A stretch of 64,000 nucleotides of DNA from Paraphysomonas bandaiensis (lineage: Eukaryota; Chrysophyceae), in assembly GCA_965644295.1 (NCBI GenBank), contig CBFFRP010000358.1, positions 1-64,000 of the forward strand, read 5' to 3'. The notes beneath the pieces are model-generated. The model was not told where the DNA came from, searched no databases, and saw only the letters and a list, made by a program, of their open reading frames with translations. This document shows, piece by piece, positions 1 through 9,575 of this stretch. The number at the start of each line of letters is the position of its first letter. Position 1 is the first letter of the stretch. The translations under genes and the position numbers were made by a program.

Positions 1-591
1 CGTTATTTCTCTGAAATATATTCGTCAAAAAACAGCATGCATCAAAAAAAAACCTGATTTTTTTTGCTGGATCGACATATTCTGCTGGATCTTATATTCC
101 CACACACAAAAATTGTTGCCTTATTGGAATTCCAAGACATCATTCAAGTGCGTGGTATTCTCGCTACTTCAAAATTGGTTGCGGTTTCTGCAGCACGACA
201 TCATACTTTAGCTGGATGATGGTATCTTTGTTCCCTCAAACCATCCCTATCTGCTTCTTGAGTTCCAAAACGCTGTTCACATACCAGTGCCTGCCCATAC
301 TTCAATGTTCTGTTCGACGTCACACTTTAGTCAGCCGCATTTGCGATTACTAAGCCAACCCACAACTTCACTGCAATCGTCAGAGTTATCATCACGACTA
401 AGATTCGTGTCCTCACAGTGAGTGTTGCCTGGAGGACACTTTTATTGGCATGCTCCATTTCTGATTGGCTTCTGCGGTATATTTTTTTGGACAAGACGAT
501 GAAAAACGACGCTTTTGTTCTCGTTAGCGCGAAGGGCATCCCAGTAGAGTCTATAGAACTCCCATCCATACACTCGTATCCAGAATATACT

Positions 592-645
592 AGAGCGCAA
601 GTAAAACTCCCTTGCCTGACAATCCTGGAGTTTTACTTGCGCTCT
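592..645. repeat. Perfect 19-bp inverted repeat
   Basis: Arms 592-610 and 627-645 are perfect reverse complements (AGAGCGCAAGTAAAACTCC), with a 16-nt loop. It could be a MITE remnant or a structural element; nothing decides between these. Confidence 0.85.
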
Positions 646-1036
646 GGAGCTTGAGGAAGATTTTACCTTGCCCGACGATCCTGCAGAGTGTTCGATCATG
701 GAAGACCGCAGTCCTGATCCCTTCTATCAGACATTGCATGCTCTTTACTTGTCCAGATACACTGGATGAAATGATTCGTTACTAATATTCGCCGTAAGGG
801 AATGGATACTTTAACGAGCAGCAGCATGTGGCAGCTCGAACAGCCGAACTTGGAGACATCACGGTATCATGACCAGCTCATCGAAACCAATTCATTTCCG
901 TCGGCTTACTTAACACTGCTTCCTGCATCGTTTGTTTCTACTTATTTAGTAATATTTTTTGCTATCTGTTCCTTAGTCTTAGTTTGTTTCATTTTTACCA
1001 TTAACTAACATTCGATACAACGTAACTTTTACTTAC

Positions 1037-1199
1037 ATAACCTTTTCGACACTTAGTAACACTTACTTATCTACACTTAGTAACAACTTAGTAACACTTA
1101 CTTAGTAACACTTACTTCTATTCACACTTAGTAACTAAGCAAAAATGAGAACTTAAATCTTTCATTTAAGCAAAATGCGAACTCAAATCTTTCATTTTA
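1037..1199. repeat. ACTTAGTAAC tandem repeats and duplicated gene end
   Basis: Positions ~1037-1138 hold repeated ACTTAGTAAC/ACACTTACTT units. From 1141 a ~31-nt unit beginning GCAAAATGMGAACT occurs three times; the third copy is the last codons of the viral gene ending at 1200. The 3' end of that gene has therefore been duplicated outward. Confidence 0.75.
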
Positions 1200-1583
1200 T
1201 TAAGCAAAATGAGAACTCATATCCGAATCTTGGTGTTCTTCCTGCTTTTTACGAAAATTAATTTTCTCTAGATCGTGGTGAACTTTACGTGCTTTCTGAT
1301 TAAGTCGAGCAGCTTTATCCACCGTTTTTCGAGCTTTATGAAGACCTTTTTCTGCTGCGCTGGAAAGGGCTCCACCTATCGGGATATTTTTTAACCCTGC
1401 GTCATTCAATATGCGTAAACCATCATCTGCCGCATCAATGACTTTATGAGCTTTTACTACTTTTCGATCCACCTGTTTTAATCCTGAGTTAATTTTTCGT
1501 CCGATTTGTTTGCTATCCTTTTTCACCTTTTGACCGAGTCTTTTTGCTTGCTTGTTTATTTTTTTAATACCAACTCTTTTCAT
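1200..1583 (-). CDS. Small lysine-rich virion-like protein
   Basis: 127 aa, very basic (Lys/Arg about every third residue), with a central less-charged stretch around residues 55-80 containing GLKNIPIGGALSS. It is the last minus-strand gene, 23 bp downstream of the penton gene. Many polinton-like viruses encode a small basic, partly amphipathic protein beside the capsid genes, thought to bind DNA or membranes; that role is only an inference here. The C-terminal codons are part of a repeat copied twice beyond the stop (1141-1199). ATG at 1583. Confidence 0.6.
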   Translation of the reverse strand: MKRVGIKKINKQAKRLGQKVKKDSKQIGRKINSGLKQVDRKVVKAHKVIDAADDGLRILNDAGLKNIPIGGALSSAAEKGLHKARKTVDKAARLNQKARKVHHDLEKINFRKKQEEHQDSDMSSHFA

Positions 1584-1606
1584 ATGTTTTTAATAATGTA
1601 AAGATT

Positions 1607-2326
1607 TTATTTATATCGAATCACTAATGTACAGGACCAGTGTTGACCATTTAAATCCACAATTCTACCTCTTTGATCAAGCAATCGTAAGTGTGTATTG
1701 ACTAAATTCTCAATTGAGTTAACCTGTGACATTAAATCTCCTTGATAGTAAATGACGCTATTTGGAGGAACCGAGTTTTGAATGCTGCAAAGGTAACATG
1801 CGTTCCGGGTATCGTTGCTTGATAAATTTTTTGTAATAAAATTGCTTGAGGTGATATGTAATGTGCGAATTGGGAATAGATTAATATTAGTATTGCTGGC
1901 AATAGTTTGATTAGTTGAGGTATAAGATTGTCCTTCGCTAAGCCCAAGCAGTTCAAAGCATGTAGATGTTGTGTATAATGTAAATTCATAATTTGCATGG
2001 GTGATGGTGTATGTATTTGTTGTGGATTGATAAGTAAAGATTAACCCTGTATTGTTTTGGAGAACTGTTTTTAAAGTGCTCACATTATAATTTCCTTGAG
2101 GAATGGTGAATTGTTGAATTCCACCACTGTTAATCTCATATACTAACAGCTGATTAATATTATCTACATTATAGAAACTTGTAGGTATTTCCGCGGATTT
2201 TACCCCTACTGTTAATTCAGTAATTTGCTTAGGTAGGTCTATCCTTGGTAGGTGAAAGATTACATCGCTCGTGTTTTGATTGATTTGTAAACTGGCATCT
2301 CGGGAGTTTAAAAATACTTGAATCAT
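1607..2326 (-). CDS. Minor capsid (penton) protein, polinton-like virus type
   Basis: 239 aa, uncharged beta-rich composition. The N-terminus opens with IQVFLNSRDAS, followed by an early VGVKSAEIPTSFYNV segment, then QGNYNVSTLKTVL and CFELLGLSEG. These are the layout and spacing I associate with single-jelly-roll penton proteins of polintons, polinton-like viruses and virophages (usual length about 230-300 aa). It would form the capsid vertices. It sits between the packaging ATPase and the small basic protein, a usual capsid-module arrangement. No signal peptide, no introns, ATG at 2326. A structure prediction would confirm the fold. Confidence 0.82.
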   Translation of the reverse strand: MIQVFLNSRDASLQINQNTSDVIFHLPRIDLPKQITELTVGVKSAEIPTSFYNVDNINQLLVYEINSGGIQQFTIPQGNYNVSTLKTVLQNNTGLIFTYQSTTNTYTITHANYEFTLYTTSTCFELLGLSEGQSYTSTNQTIASNTNINLFPIRTLHITSSNFITKNLSSNDTRNACYLCSIQNSVPPNSVIYYQGDLMSQVNSIENLVNTHLRLLDQRGRIVDLNGQHWSCTLVIRYK

Positions 2327-2456
2327 TGCTTATTACTCTTGATAAAATGTTTTCGAGGATCATTTCGAATCCGGGGATATGGTCATATTCACACCCTCCG
2401 AGTCTTTTATTTATTTCATTTATATCGATAAGTAGATGGTAATCATAATGTTCCAT
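2229..2456 (-). CDS. Possible small overlapping viral gene
   Basis: 75 aa, ATG at 2456, placed in the 143-bp gap between the ATPase and penton genes and overlapping the first ~98 nt of the penton gene in another frame. The N-terminal ~43 residues (EHYDYHLLIDINEINKRLGG) lie outside the overlap and look protein-like; the rest is constrained by the penton frame. No family recognised. It could equally be an accidental frame. Confidence 0.35.
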   Translation of the reverse strand: MEHYDYHLLIDINEINKRLGGCEYDHIPGFEMILENILSRVISNDSSIFKLPRCQFTNQSKHERCNLSPTKDRPT

Positions 2457-2469
2457 TTATAATATGGAA

Positions 2470-3195
2470 TTATTTTATTTGAAGCTGGTTAAAGTTTTTA
2501 TAAAATATGTTAGATACAATATCGATATCTAGATGATTATATGCTCGATCAAATACGTAATTATATAACTCAATTGCGTGATCTTTTTTCATACGGAGTA
2601 ACTCTTCGGATACCAGCTCAACTTCCTTGCGGTTTCTAAACTGGAATATTGTGACATTAGTTAACATTTTACGTAGTGTTAATTCAAATAGGTTGTAAGA
2701 CTGAAGAGTAAATATAGTTGATAAACCAATGTGTCTTGATTTTACGATGATTTTCTTTAATAGTGTAACTATTTGTTTATCTTTCAAATCATTAGCAAAG
2801 TCATCTATGATTAATAGAGAATTCTCAACAGGTAATTTATTTTCAATGCTATGTTTTTTAAATAAAGCAACTTCATCATATATATCTATTAATACCCCAT
2901 CTGTAAGCTCATGGTATTTTTTATCGTGGTTTTCAAAGGGGTGGTCCTTCACAGATAAATAACTTGATTCTGGGGAAATAAAGTAAATGTTGTCAAATTT
3001 TCCTCTGTAGTACTTGCTTGATCTAAATAATGAGAGTAGGAGGGAAGATTTACCTGAACCGGGTGCACCGATTAAAGCATATACAAACCCATTGCGGTTT
3101 GGAAGGTTAGGGTGGATATTTGGGATAAATATAGACATTGCTTCTTTCACAGGTTGGATATTAGGTAAATTACTTGGTTGCTCTGTTATGTGCAT
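2470..3195 (-). CDS. Genome-packaging ATPase (A32/FtsK-HerA type)
   Basis: 241 aa. Walker A is GAPGSGKSS near residues 43-51; Walker B is SLLIIDDF near residues 126-133; a QSYNLFE-type sensor segment follows after KSRHIGLSTIFTL. This order and length match the packaging ATPases of polinton-like viruses, virophages and poxvirus A32 relatives, which pump DNA into the procapsid. It lies upstream of the penton gene on the same strand. A short TCCTAA/TTAGGA inverted repeat lies in the AT-rich gap before it. ATG at 3195. All motifs appear intact, so the enzyme could be active. Confidence 0.88.
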   Translation of the reverse strand: MHITEQPSNLPNIQPVKEAMSIFIPNIHPNLPNRNGFVYALIGAPGSGKSSLLLSLFRSSKYYRGKFDNIYFISPESSYLSVKDHPFENHDKKYHELTDGVLIDIYDEVALFKKHSIENKLPVENSLLIIDDFANDLKDKQIVTLLKKIIVKSRHIGLSTIFTLQSYNLFELTLRKMLTNVTIFQFRNRKEVELVSEELLRMKKDHAIELYNYVFDRAYNHLDIDIVSNIFYKNFNQLQIK

Positions 3196-3226
3196 TTTAT
3201 CTTACTTATCCTAATTATTTTTATTT

Positions 3227-4306
3227 TTAGGATTTATTTTTAGGAGGTCTACCTCTTCCTCTTTTTGGTGGTGGTGGTGGAGGTGGTGGTAAAAGTGGAG
3301 TTTTCGGGGATTTTGATTTTTCACTCTGTGGAGATTGTGTAATGTTTGAATCATCAAATTCCTCTATTGCTTTATGACTTTTTGGTTCTCTTTTTGTTTC
3401 TGTATTTTCTACCACTTTCTTTTTTGATTTAAATGCTGGTAATTCTTGATATTCCTCCTCGGTTATTGGAGCAGTACGCCTTGTTCGTTGTACCTTTGGT
3501 ACTGTTCTTAATCCCTTCGGTGCTTGATAATCTTCATCAGGTAATGATTCACTGCTATCTGTTGATAATGTATCAATCAACTCGCTGTGGCTATATTCTT
3601 TGCTTTGAGGAGTTTGTGGAGCTGCCGCTGTTAACGTAGAGTGTACATTTGATTGTTCTTCATTCATCTGCATGAACCGCTCACTTTCAGGTGTAAATGG
3701 TAATTCTCCTCCACCCATCTGCATAAAACGTTCGCGTTCTGGTGTGTATGGTGTTTTTAGACCTTCTTCTTGTGGTTTAATTGGTGATGGCTCTGTGAAC
3801 GTAACATGTGGTTCAGAGATATCAAATGCTTTTCGTCGTTTTGGTTTTGGTTTTGTTTCAGTCTGAACTAAACCTGTTACTAGATTTCCAGCTGTACTCA
3901 TTCGTGATTTCACTTTATTTTGATCAATCGCATTTGCAACGTGATAAGCAATAGCTTCGTTTCTCTCGTTCCAATCTCTTTTTGTTGGATTTGGTGTTTC
4001 CGATTGTGTGGAAGGCTTTGAGTTTTGTAAAAGTTCTAACTTTGCTTGAAGTAGTCCATCGTTCAACTTTTGTGTTTCTGCTTTGTTTCCTAATCCAAAC
4101 AATGGGTTTGTTGAAACATTACCCTGAAGTGGTTTGTTTGATTTCTCTTGAGGGATAAATAATCCTCTATCATCCTTTTTCTTTCTCCTGGCAGCTTTCT
4201 TTTTCCGACGTGCTCGTAGTTTATTTTGTATACGCTTTTTATCAATTCCGTATAATTTCACCAAATCATCGAGATCTAAATATATTTTATTTTTTGTTTT
4301 TCCCAT
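3227..4306 (-). CDS. Disordered basic viral protein with AT-hook-like tail
   Basis: 359 aa. The N-terminal ~45 residues hold a helical segment (YLDLDDLVKLYGIDKKRIQ) and a run of Arg/Lys. The middle is low complexity, with a repeated ERFMQMGGGELPFTPESERF segment. The C-terminus is a run of eight prolines followed by KRGRGRPPKNKS, an AT-hook-like motif. DNA binding is likely from composition; no enzymatic domain is visible. It may be a virion core or scaffold protein. It is 31 bp upstream of the ATPase gene and 11 bp downstream of the next gene. Confidence 0.65.
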   Translation of the reverse strand: MGKTKNKIYLDLDDLVKLYGIDKKRIQNKLRARRKKKAARRKKKDDRGLFIPQEKSNKPLQGNVSTNPLFGLGNKAETQKLNDGLLQAKLELLQNSKPSTQSETPNPTKRDWNERNEAIAYHVANAIDQNKVKSRMSTAGNLVTGLVQTETKPKPKRRKAFDISEPHVTFTEPSPIKPQEEGLKTPYTPERERFMQMGGGELPFTPESERFMQMNEEQSNVHSTLTAAAPQTPQSKEYSHSELIDTLSTDSSESLPDEDYQAPKGLRTVPKVQRTRRTAPITEEEYQELPAFKSKKKVVENTETKREPKSHKAIEEFDDSNITQSPQSEKSKSPKTPLLPPPPPPPPKRGRGRPPKNKS

Positions 4307-4317
4307 TCTTTATTTTA

Positions 4318-4836
4318 CTAACGAAAGAAATTATCGTATGTTTGAAATCGCTCTTTTCGAACTCTTGCTCTGTTATTCGATTGTCGCTTTGGTCCTCGTT
4401 TATAGTGTTGGTATTCTTCGTCATCGTAGTCATCTGCGTTATCCGATTCCTCATCAGTTTCACTGGATTCACTTTCCGATTCTTCCACAACAATCCGTGC
4501 TTTTGGTCTTTGTTTCTTTTTCCTGACAACTATATATTGTTCATCGGGGGTTTCTTCCTCGTCCGATGGAATTAACTTTGTAGTCACCATAGGTGTTTTA
4601 ACCTTTTTCTTTTTTAGTTGTTGATTTTCTTGTTGAATCAAGAGTTTTGAAGCCTCTATCATCTTTTCTTTTTTCTTTGCCTCAATAGATGCTATTCTCT
4701 TCTCACGAACTTTTTGAAATGCTTTCATCTGTGCTTCACTTCGGGGTTTTTTAGGTTTAGTGAGAGGAGTTTGAATTTCCGGGGTATTTTCTTCGATGGG
4801 AGCTTCGATTTGTTCGTTATCGTAAGTATCGGACAT
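4318..4836 (-). CDS. Charged viral protein with RSEAQ-type motif
   Basis: 172 aa from the first ATG (4836). Residues ~25-50 read KPKKPRSEAQMKAFQKVREK, a basic helical motif common at the ends of proteins in large DNA viruses and polinton-like viruses; its function is unknown. The middle is acidic and Ser-rich and the C-terminus is basic. A longer frame starts at a TTG (4854), but the ATG is preferred. It is the first gene of the minus-strand run, back to back with the plus-strand gene at 4895. Confidence 0.62.
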   Translation of the reverse strand: MSDTYDNEQIEAPIEENTPEIQTPLTKPKKPRSEAQMKAFQKVREKRIASIEAKKKEKMIEASKLLIQQENQQLKKKKVKTPMVTTKLIPSDEEETPDEQYIVVRKKKQRPKARIVVEESESESSETDEESDNADDYDDEEYQHYKRGPKRQSNNRARVRKERFQTYDNFFR

Positions 4837-4912
4837 GTCTTTTAATAATACCAAGAAAATAATTTGGTTGGAAATTTAATAATCTAAAATTTTTATGTTG
4901 ATTATAATAAAC
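4837..4912. promoter_or_regulatory. Divergent viral promoter region
   Basis: About 60-75 nt, strongly AT-rich (AATTTAATAATCTAAAATTT), separate the start codons of the minus-strand run and the plus-strand gene, so both must be promoted from here. No defined motif can be proven. Confidence 0.5.
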
Positions 4913-5446
4913 ATGCATCGTCAACCACCCGCACCACCAAAAGAATCAAAACCTGAAGTATACAATGAAATGAAAACACCGAGTATTATTTCAACCAGCG
5001 AAAACCCTTTTAAGTATCAACCTGTACCTGAAGTGAGTCTTTACGGTGCTAAACTTAAAGCTGATCATTTGTCCAAGAAAAACATACTGTTTACTAATGA
5101 AGCTAACCAATTTGTAAATGCTGTTCAGGATGCCCTTTCCAAATTTGATAAAAACTCGAATAGGTATAGCGAGGATATTTTGCTCTTTTGTATGTCTGCA
5201 TGTGAAAATGCAATCCTCGGTAAAAAACAGGGTGAATTAAAATTACAAATGGTAAAAGCTTGTGTGAAACCATTTTTCAATAATGATGAATTACTAATTG
5301 AGAAATGGGTCTCGCTTCTTATGCCTAAAATTCTTAATTATAAATTCTGGAATCGTAACTTACGTAAGATCGCTAGATTTTTTTTAAACTGTGTTTCGAT
5401 GAAGCAACAAGCACCATCACCCGACACGCAATCAAAGTTTCTGTAA
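4895..5446 (+). CDS. Unknown polinton-like virus protein
   Basis: 183 aa from ATG 4895, or 177 aa from ATG 4913 (MHRQPPAPPK). The N-terminal ~60 residues are proline-rich and probably disordered; residues ~65-165 look like a compact alpha-helical domain with a KPFFNNDELLIEKWVSLLMP segment. No family recognised with confidence. It is the only plus-strand frame of the block. Intact, no introns. Composition matches the other viral genes rather than the host genes. Confidence 0.62.
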   Translation: MLIIINMHRQPPAPPKESKPEVYNEMKTPSIISTSENPFKYQPVPEVSLYGAKLKADHLSKKNILFTNEANQFVNAVQDALSKFDKNSNRYSEDILLFCMSACENAILGKKQGELKLQMVKACVKPFFNNDELLIEKWVSLLMPKILNYKFWNRNLRKIARFFLNCVSMKQQAPSPDTQSKFL

Positions 5447-5899
5447 AATATCTTCTCCCACTTTTAATAGCAATTGTTTAGCATGGGATTCTGTGTCACC
5501 CACACAAATTATGGTAGGGGATTCTGTGACACTCGTACGTCACGCGGATTCACACCCACGGATTATTCAATGTCGGTTAATTTCACAAGTGAGGGACCTT
5601 AGAAATCGACTTCGAAAAACGCTTTGCAGTTGTTGACACTTGCCAAAACCTTTGACTGAACCACCCTTCTTTCGGTATGTGCTCCCACCAATTTTCAGTA
5701 AGTGCTATCGCCTATAAATTGATGGAAGGGGTCTATATTGATATACGGGGAACTATGTGACACTAAAGTGTCACAGAGTCCCCGTATATCAATATATATC
5801 AAACGATGAGGAGTCCGTCGTACAGTGGAGCCCTTTAATCTCTCTACCACGGGATGGATAACTGGCAGTCTCCCTCAATAGTCTCTTGATGCTCCCATT
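5447..5899. other. Non-coding segment with repeated GTGACAC/GTGTCAC
   Basis: No gene. GGATTCTGTG(T)CAC occurs twice (about 5487-5535), and the same heptamer recurs inside the hairpin at 5734-5796. This could be the decayed right boundary of the viral block, but no matching sequence was found on the left side. Confidence 0.4.
5734..5796. repeat. Long hairpin with 31-bp arms
   Basis: Arms 5734-5764 and 5767-5796 are reverse complements except for one mismatch and one bulge; the loop is only two bases. The arms contain ATATTGATATACGGGG and GTGACACT. Such a snap-back could be a palindromic element or a transposon end. It lies 290 bp beyond the last viral gene. Confidence 0.85.
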
Positions 5900-6945
5900 A
5901 CGACCTGTACACTACAGTGGTTATGACCTGTACATGATTGTGACCTGTACACTACAGTGATTGTGGCCTCTATATTCTGCAAGGGTTATGACCTCTACAC
6001 TACAGTGGTTGTGACCTGGACACTACAGTGGTTGTGGCCTCTACACTGTAGTGGTTGTAACTATATTATCACTATTATAGCCTTATCTAAAAATTGACCG
6101 GGAAGAGGCCAATTGACCGTCTATGTATTGGGTTCACTTTTCTCTAAAACATAAGATTCTTTAAAATTTATGTTTTCTAATCTAACTTTTTTCATATCTA
6201 CAGTGTTCTTTTTCATAATTGAGAATCATTCAAATGTCATAATTAAAGCGCTTTTAGGATTGTATTACTTTTTATAAAATATACCATCTTTCAACAATGT
6301 ATCACAACTTTTTTTGATCCTTCATAACCGTCAAACAATTCAAAGTAAGATAGAGTGGAAAGGAAGAGTAATTACGATAGGAGGGCCCTTCTGGCCCAGG
6401 AAGAATGCCTGAGCGGCTCAGAGCGGCCCCCTGCCCTCCTGCTTTCTGTACACTGTAGTGGTTGTGGCCTCTACACTACAGTGGTTATGATATGTACACT
6501 ACAGTGGTTGTGGCCTCTACACTACAGTAGTTGTGGCCTCTACACTGCAGTCGTTATGATATGTACACTACAGTGGTTGTAGCCTTTACACTACAGTCGT
6601 TATGATATACACTACAGTGGTTGTGGCCTCTACACTACAGTGGTTATGATCTCTACACTACAGTGGTTGTAGCCTTTACACTGCAGTCGTTATGATATGT
6701 ACACTACAGTGATTGTGATATGTACACTACAGTGGTTATGATATGTACACTACAGTGGTTGTGGCCTCTACTCTGTAGTGGTTATGACCTCTACACTACA
6801 GTGGTTGTAGCCTTTACACTACAGTGGTTATGATATGTAGTGTTGTGGACTCTACACTGTAGTGACTGTGGCCTCTACACTGCAGTGGTTATGATATGTA
6901 CACTACAGTGGTTGTGGCCTCTACACTGCAGTGGTTGTGAGTTTT
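5900..6945. repeat. 23-bp minisatellite in two blocks
   Basis: Blocks at about 5900-6062 and 6448-6945 consist of ~23-bp units alternating a GTTGTGGCCTCTACACTACAGTG form with a GTTATGATATGTACACTACAGTG form. Each unit carries the near-palindrome CACTACAGTG or its reverse form CACTGTAGTG. The 385-bp spacer (6063-6447) is AT-rich and shows no gene. Open frames across the array are repeat artefacts. Confidence 0.9.
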
Positions 6946-7221
6946 GGAGTGCTAATCATAGTGTTATAGGTACCTCAGTACTACAACTGTCCTCGATTGT
7001 GGAGCAATACCCCCTACTATATTCTTTCTCTGTGACAACTGCGTTTCACTATAGCGCGAGAATAGGTTTCGATGGCAGCAGCATCGGTTCTCTGATGCCC
7101 CTGATGAGATATTTGTCCATCCTAAGATACGATGCTGAAATACATGATGCACATTGAATATTGCATGCATTCAATATTTGCTAGAGTATGCTCCCACGTT
7201 TGACTACGTGAATACTCAATT

Positions 7222-7335
7222 CCACCTAGTCAACCTAGTCATTGTAAACTTCAAAATGTAATTATTTAATGACTAGGTTTTTACACCAATTTTGGTGTGA
7301 GTAGGAAATTCCACCAAATTGACTAGGTCGAAAAA
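7222..7335 (+). repeat. Dispersed CTAGGT repeat, copy 1
   Basis: Shares AGGTTTTTACACCAATTTTGG and the flanking GACTAGGT segments with 30702-30832. CTAGGT/ACCTAG occurs several times within each copy. It looks like a non-autonomous dispersed repeat; ends not defined. Confidence 0.65.
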
Positions 7336-7545
7336 TAAATCCAGCCAATATATAAAACGGCTGCGGAACAACTCATTCGATTAGGATTAGGGTTAAGCCT
7401 CTAATAATCTTTGGGGTGCCATTGATATATCTCCTACTACATTTGGTATAGTGTAAGCCAATCTTAAACTTAAACTTACCAGAACACTTAAACTAGCCGA
7501 CGAGGCTTTTGACAGATCTTTAAGTTACTTTAAGACTTTTAAAGT

Positions 7546-7675
7546 TGTCAAACATAAGTGTCCTCTTTTATATAGTCGCTGAGGATTTGTGTATGGCAAA
7601 AACAATAAAAAGTGCAGAACAACCCTCTCAACAAACCCCCAACGACCATAGAGAAGAGGATACTTATGTTTGACA
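7546..7675. repeat. 22-bp inverted repeat pair
   Basis: Arms 7546-7567 and 7654-7675 match as reverse complements at 21 of 22 positions (TGTCAAACATAAGTGTCCTC), 86 bp apart. Probably a small MITE or its remnant; no target duplication identified. Confidence 0.75.
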
Positions 7676-9575
7676 GACTGCTTGTTAAAAAGGAACATTT
7701 TGTAGAAAATGCCTCTCCAGAAGCAAGGCATTGACTTATGCTAGTCGAAACGCTAATAAACTCGGCTAGACAGCTGGTGAATGGGGTATGGGAGCAATTG
7801 AGAAGATGTATCGTAGGCTACTTCTGCTCTGCCGTTTAATCAAAATTGATGCTACACAATATAACTACCGTGTGAAAACTTGTAGTATAACTCAGAGTAG
7901 GCAACTATTTTTTGTGCAATCATAATAATAATAATCATAATTCTAAGTTGCCATAACTTTAAGAATTAGGTGTTACTATGAATTGATTATTTGTTACCAT
8001 CCGGCACAAAGTTACTCAGTGCCAACATCAACATCATGTTTGTGACGTTGTTCCTCACGCTCCTCTCTTTAAATGCGGAATTCGGCTTCTTGTGGACTCC
8101 ATGTCCTGTGAAATTGGGAGTTTGCAATTGTACTCCAACGTCTGGTCCTCCCATCCGTCCAAAGTATAATTAATCACGTAATGTATGTTATTGCACATAC
8201 CCATGCCTAGAGGCAGCCTAGTCTCTCTTCTACAAGAGACAGCAGACTGATTCTGCGCCTACAAATTCCAGAGGCGACGTTTCATGCACTCAACATTTTC
8301 AGTTGCGGCACGCAAGTACTTCATGCGGCGGTAAAGTCTTGCTCGCTTCCGCTGCCTGCTACTATCTATTTATTATAATTAAGGTTACTCCGTCCGCGTT
8401 TACGACTAAATTATTAAAAGCAGCGTTATGGTTGAGGGCGTGAATGGAACTGATAACTGTTACTATATCTTCGCATCTGCTATTGAACAGCGGTAAGGAA
8501 TTCTTCCAGTATATATGCGTTTATATACAACACGATTAAGTTGCGTGTTTATGCCGTATCACACACTCCTGTCTTCGGCATAATATGTCTCCTGTAATAT
8601 GCGCTAGACTCTTCAATGTGGTGTTCACAGCAGCTGGTAGTCTGGATTGGAGTATAGAGTAGTAGCTCTGTAGCTGTATTGTTGGTAACCTCAAGGAGAA
8701 GACCGAAGGTGCATATGGCTCGGCAGGAGACGAGGGAGAAGCGGGATCAAAGAAGGGGAATAGGAAGTGTTCTATCCGGAAGATGCCATAGTAAGAGTGT
8801 CATCTGAGAGTGGTATCAGCTCTGTAGCATTCGGATGTATGTGTATGTTCGTGTGTTGTGATTCACACAACAATGATCACCTCATCCGATAAACCATACC
8901 TCTTGAGCACTCCTCGCTGTCATTAACAATGTCTTACTTAACATTGTATCTGTGGCGTGAAATGGTTCTGTGATGATTATATGTTGCTGCAATGTGTGTT
9001 ATCTCGTTGAGCGGTGTGAATACATTATAGATATTATTTTTATACTACAATGTGTGTCAAACGATAAGCTGAGTGAATACTCAGTATGCTCATGTTGCAC
9101 CGCTGATATACCTGACTTCTACTGACATTCTTGAGTTCTTAATGTGAACATACCGAATTTTTAACTCGAATGCAATACTCCGGTTGCTCTTTTGGTGCGC
9201 CGTGTCCCGGATGACCACCCAAGCATGAAAAATGTGTATCCAATATTGATAGTTTATAACTGCATTAGAACAGACAGAACGTACACTCAATAATAGATTG
9301 TGATAACTATATTGTCATTTTCACGAAATTTATTCTCTCAACTTCCCAATCAATTTCATACGATTGTAGTTAGTAGCGATCTTACAGACTCAGAAACTTA
9401 CCAGCTCACATCTATCCTGTAAAGATAGGTGGCCGTTCTTTTTTGCTGTTCACGCTGCAAACACTGTATTGGGATTGCAAAAACTGAAGTGCAAAAAACA
9501 TCAGCGCCCCTTCGTTGAAAAAGTCTGTAATAGATTTCTGTGGAATGCAAGTACGATTGAAGATGCTATACGTGC
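7676..9575. other. Gene-poor stretch
   Basis: About 1.9 kb with no supported gene. Only short frames occur, none with recognisable protein character or consistent splice sites. A short GTCTCT/AGAGAC stem lies near 8220-8242. Confidence 0.5.

Larger units (their letters stand above)
1..1199. other. Non-coding flank of the viral block
   Basis: No convincing gene. The first ~110 bases include a T-rich stretch followed by CTGGATCGACATATTC, which resembles the ends of the MITE at 59631-59823. A strong hairpin lies at 592-645, and short tandem repeats run from about 1037 into the first viral gene. Short open frames here overlap the hairpin on both strands and show no recognisable protein. Confidence 0.5.
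1200..5446. mobile_element. Integrated polinton-like virus block (partial)
   Basis: Six to seven intronless, AT-rich open frames are packed with gaps of 10-150 bp: five or six on the minus strand and one diverging on the plus strand. Two carry morphogenesis hallmarks of polinton-like viruses and virophages: a penton-type minor capsid protein and an A32/HerA packaging ATPase. No major capsid protein, protease, integrase or polymerase is seen. No clear terminal inverted repeats were found, so the block is either truncated or continues left of the window. The frames have no stops, pointing to recent insertion or retained function. The assignment is inferred from sequence character and neighbourhood. 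Confidence 0.75.

Noticed and set aside
5795-5830. GATGAGGAGTCCGTC looks like part of a hammerhead ribozyme
   Set aside because: The conserved CTGATGA and GAAA core segments are not in the needed arrangement, on either strand.
6355-7157. Open frames reading ICTLQWLWPL-type repeats
   Set aside because: They translate the 23-bp minisatellite and have no independent support.
7380-7400. TTAGGATTAGGGTTA as telomere remnant
   Set aside because: Only two imperfect units; too short to claim.
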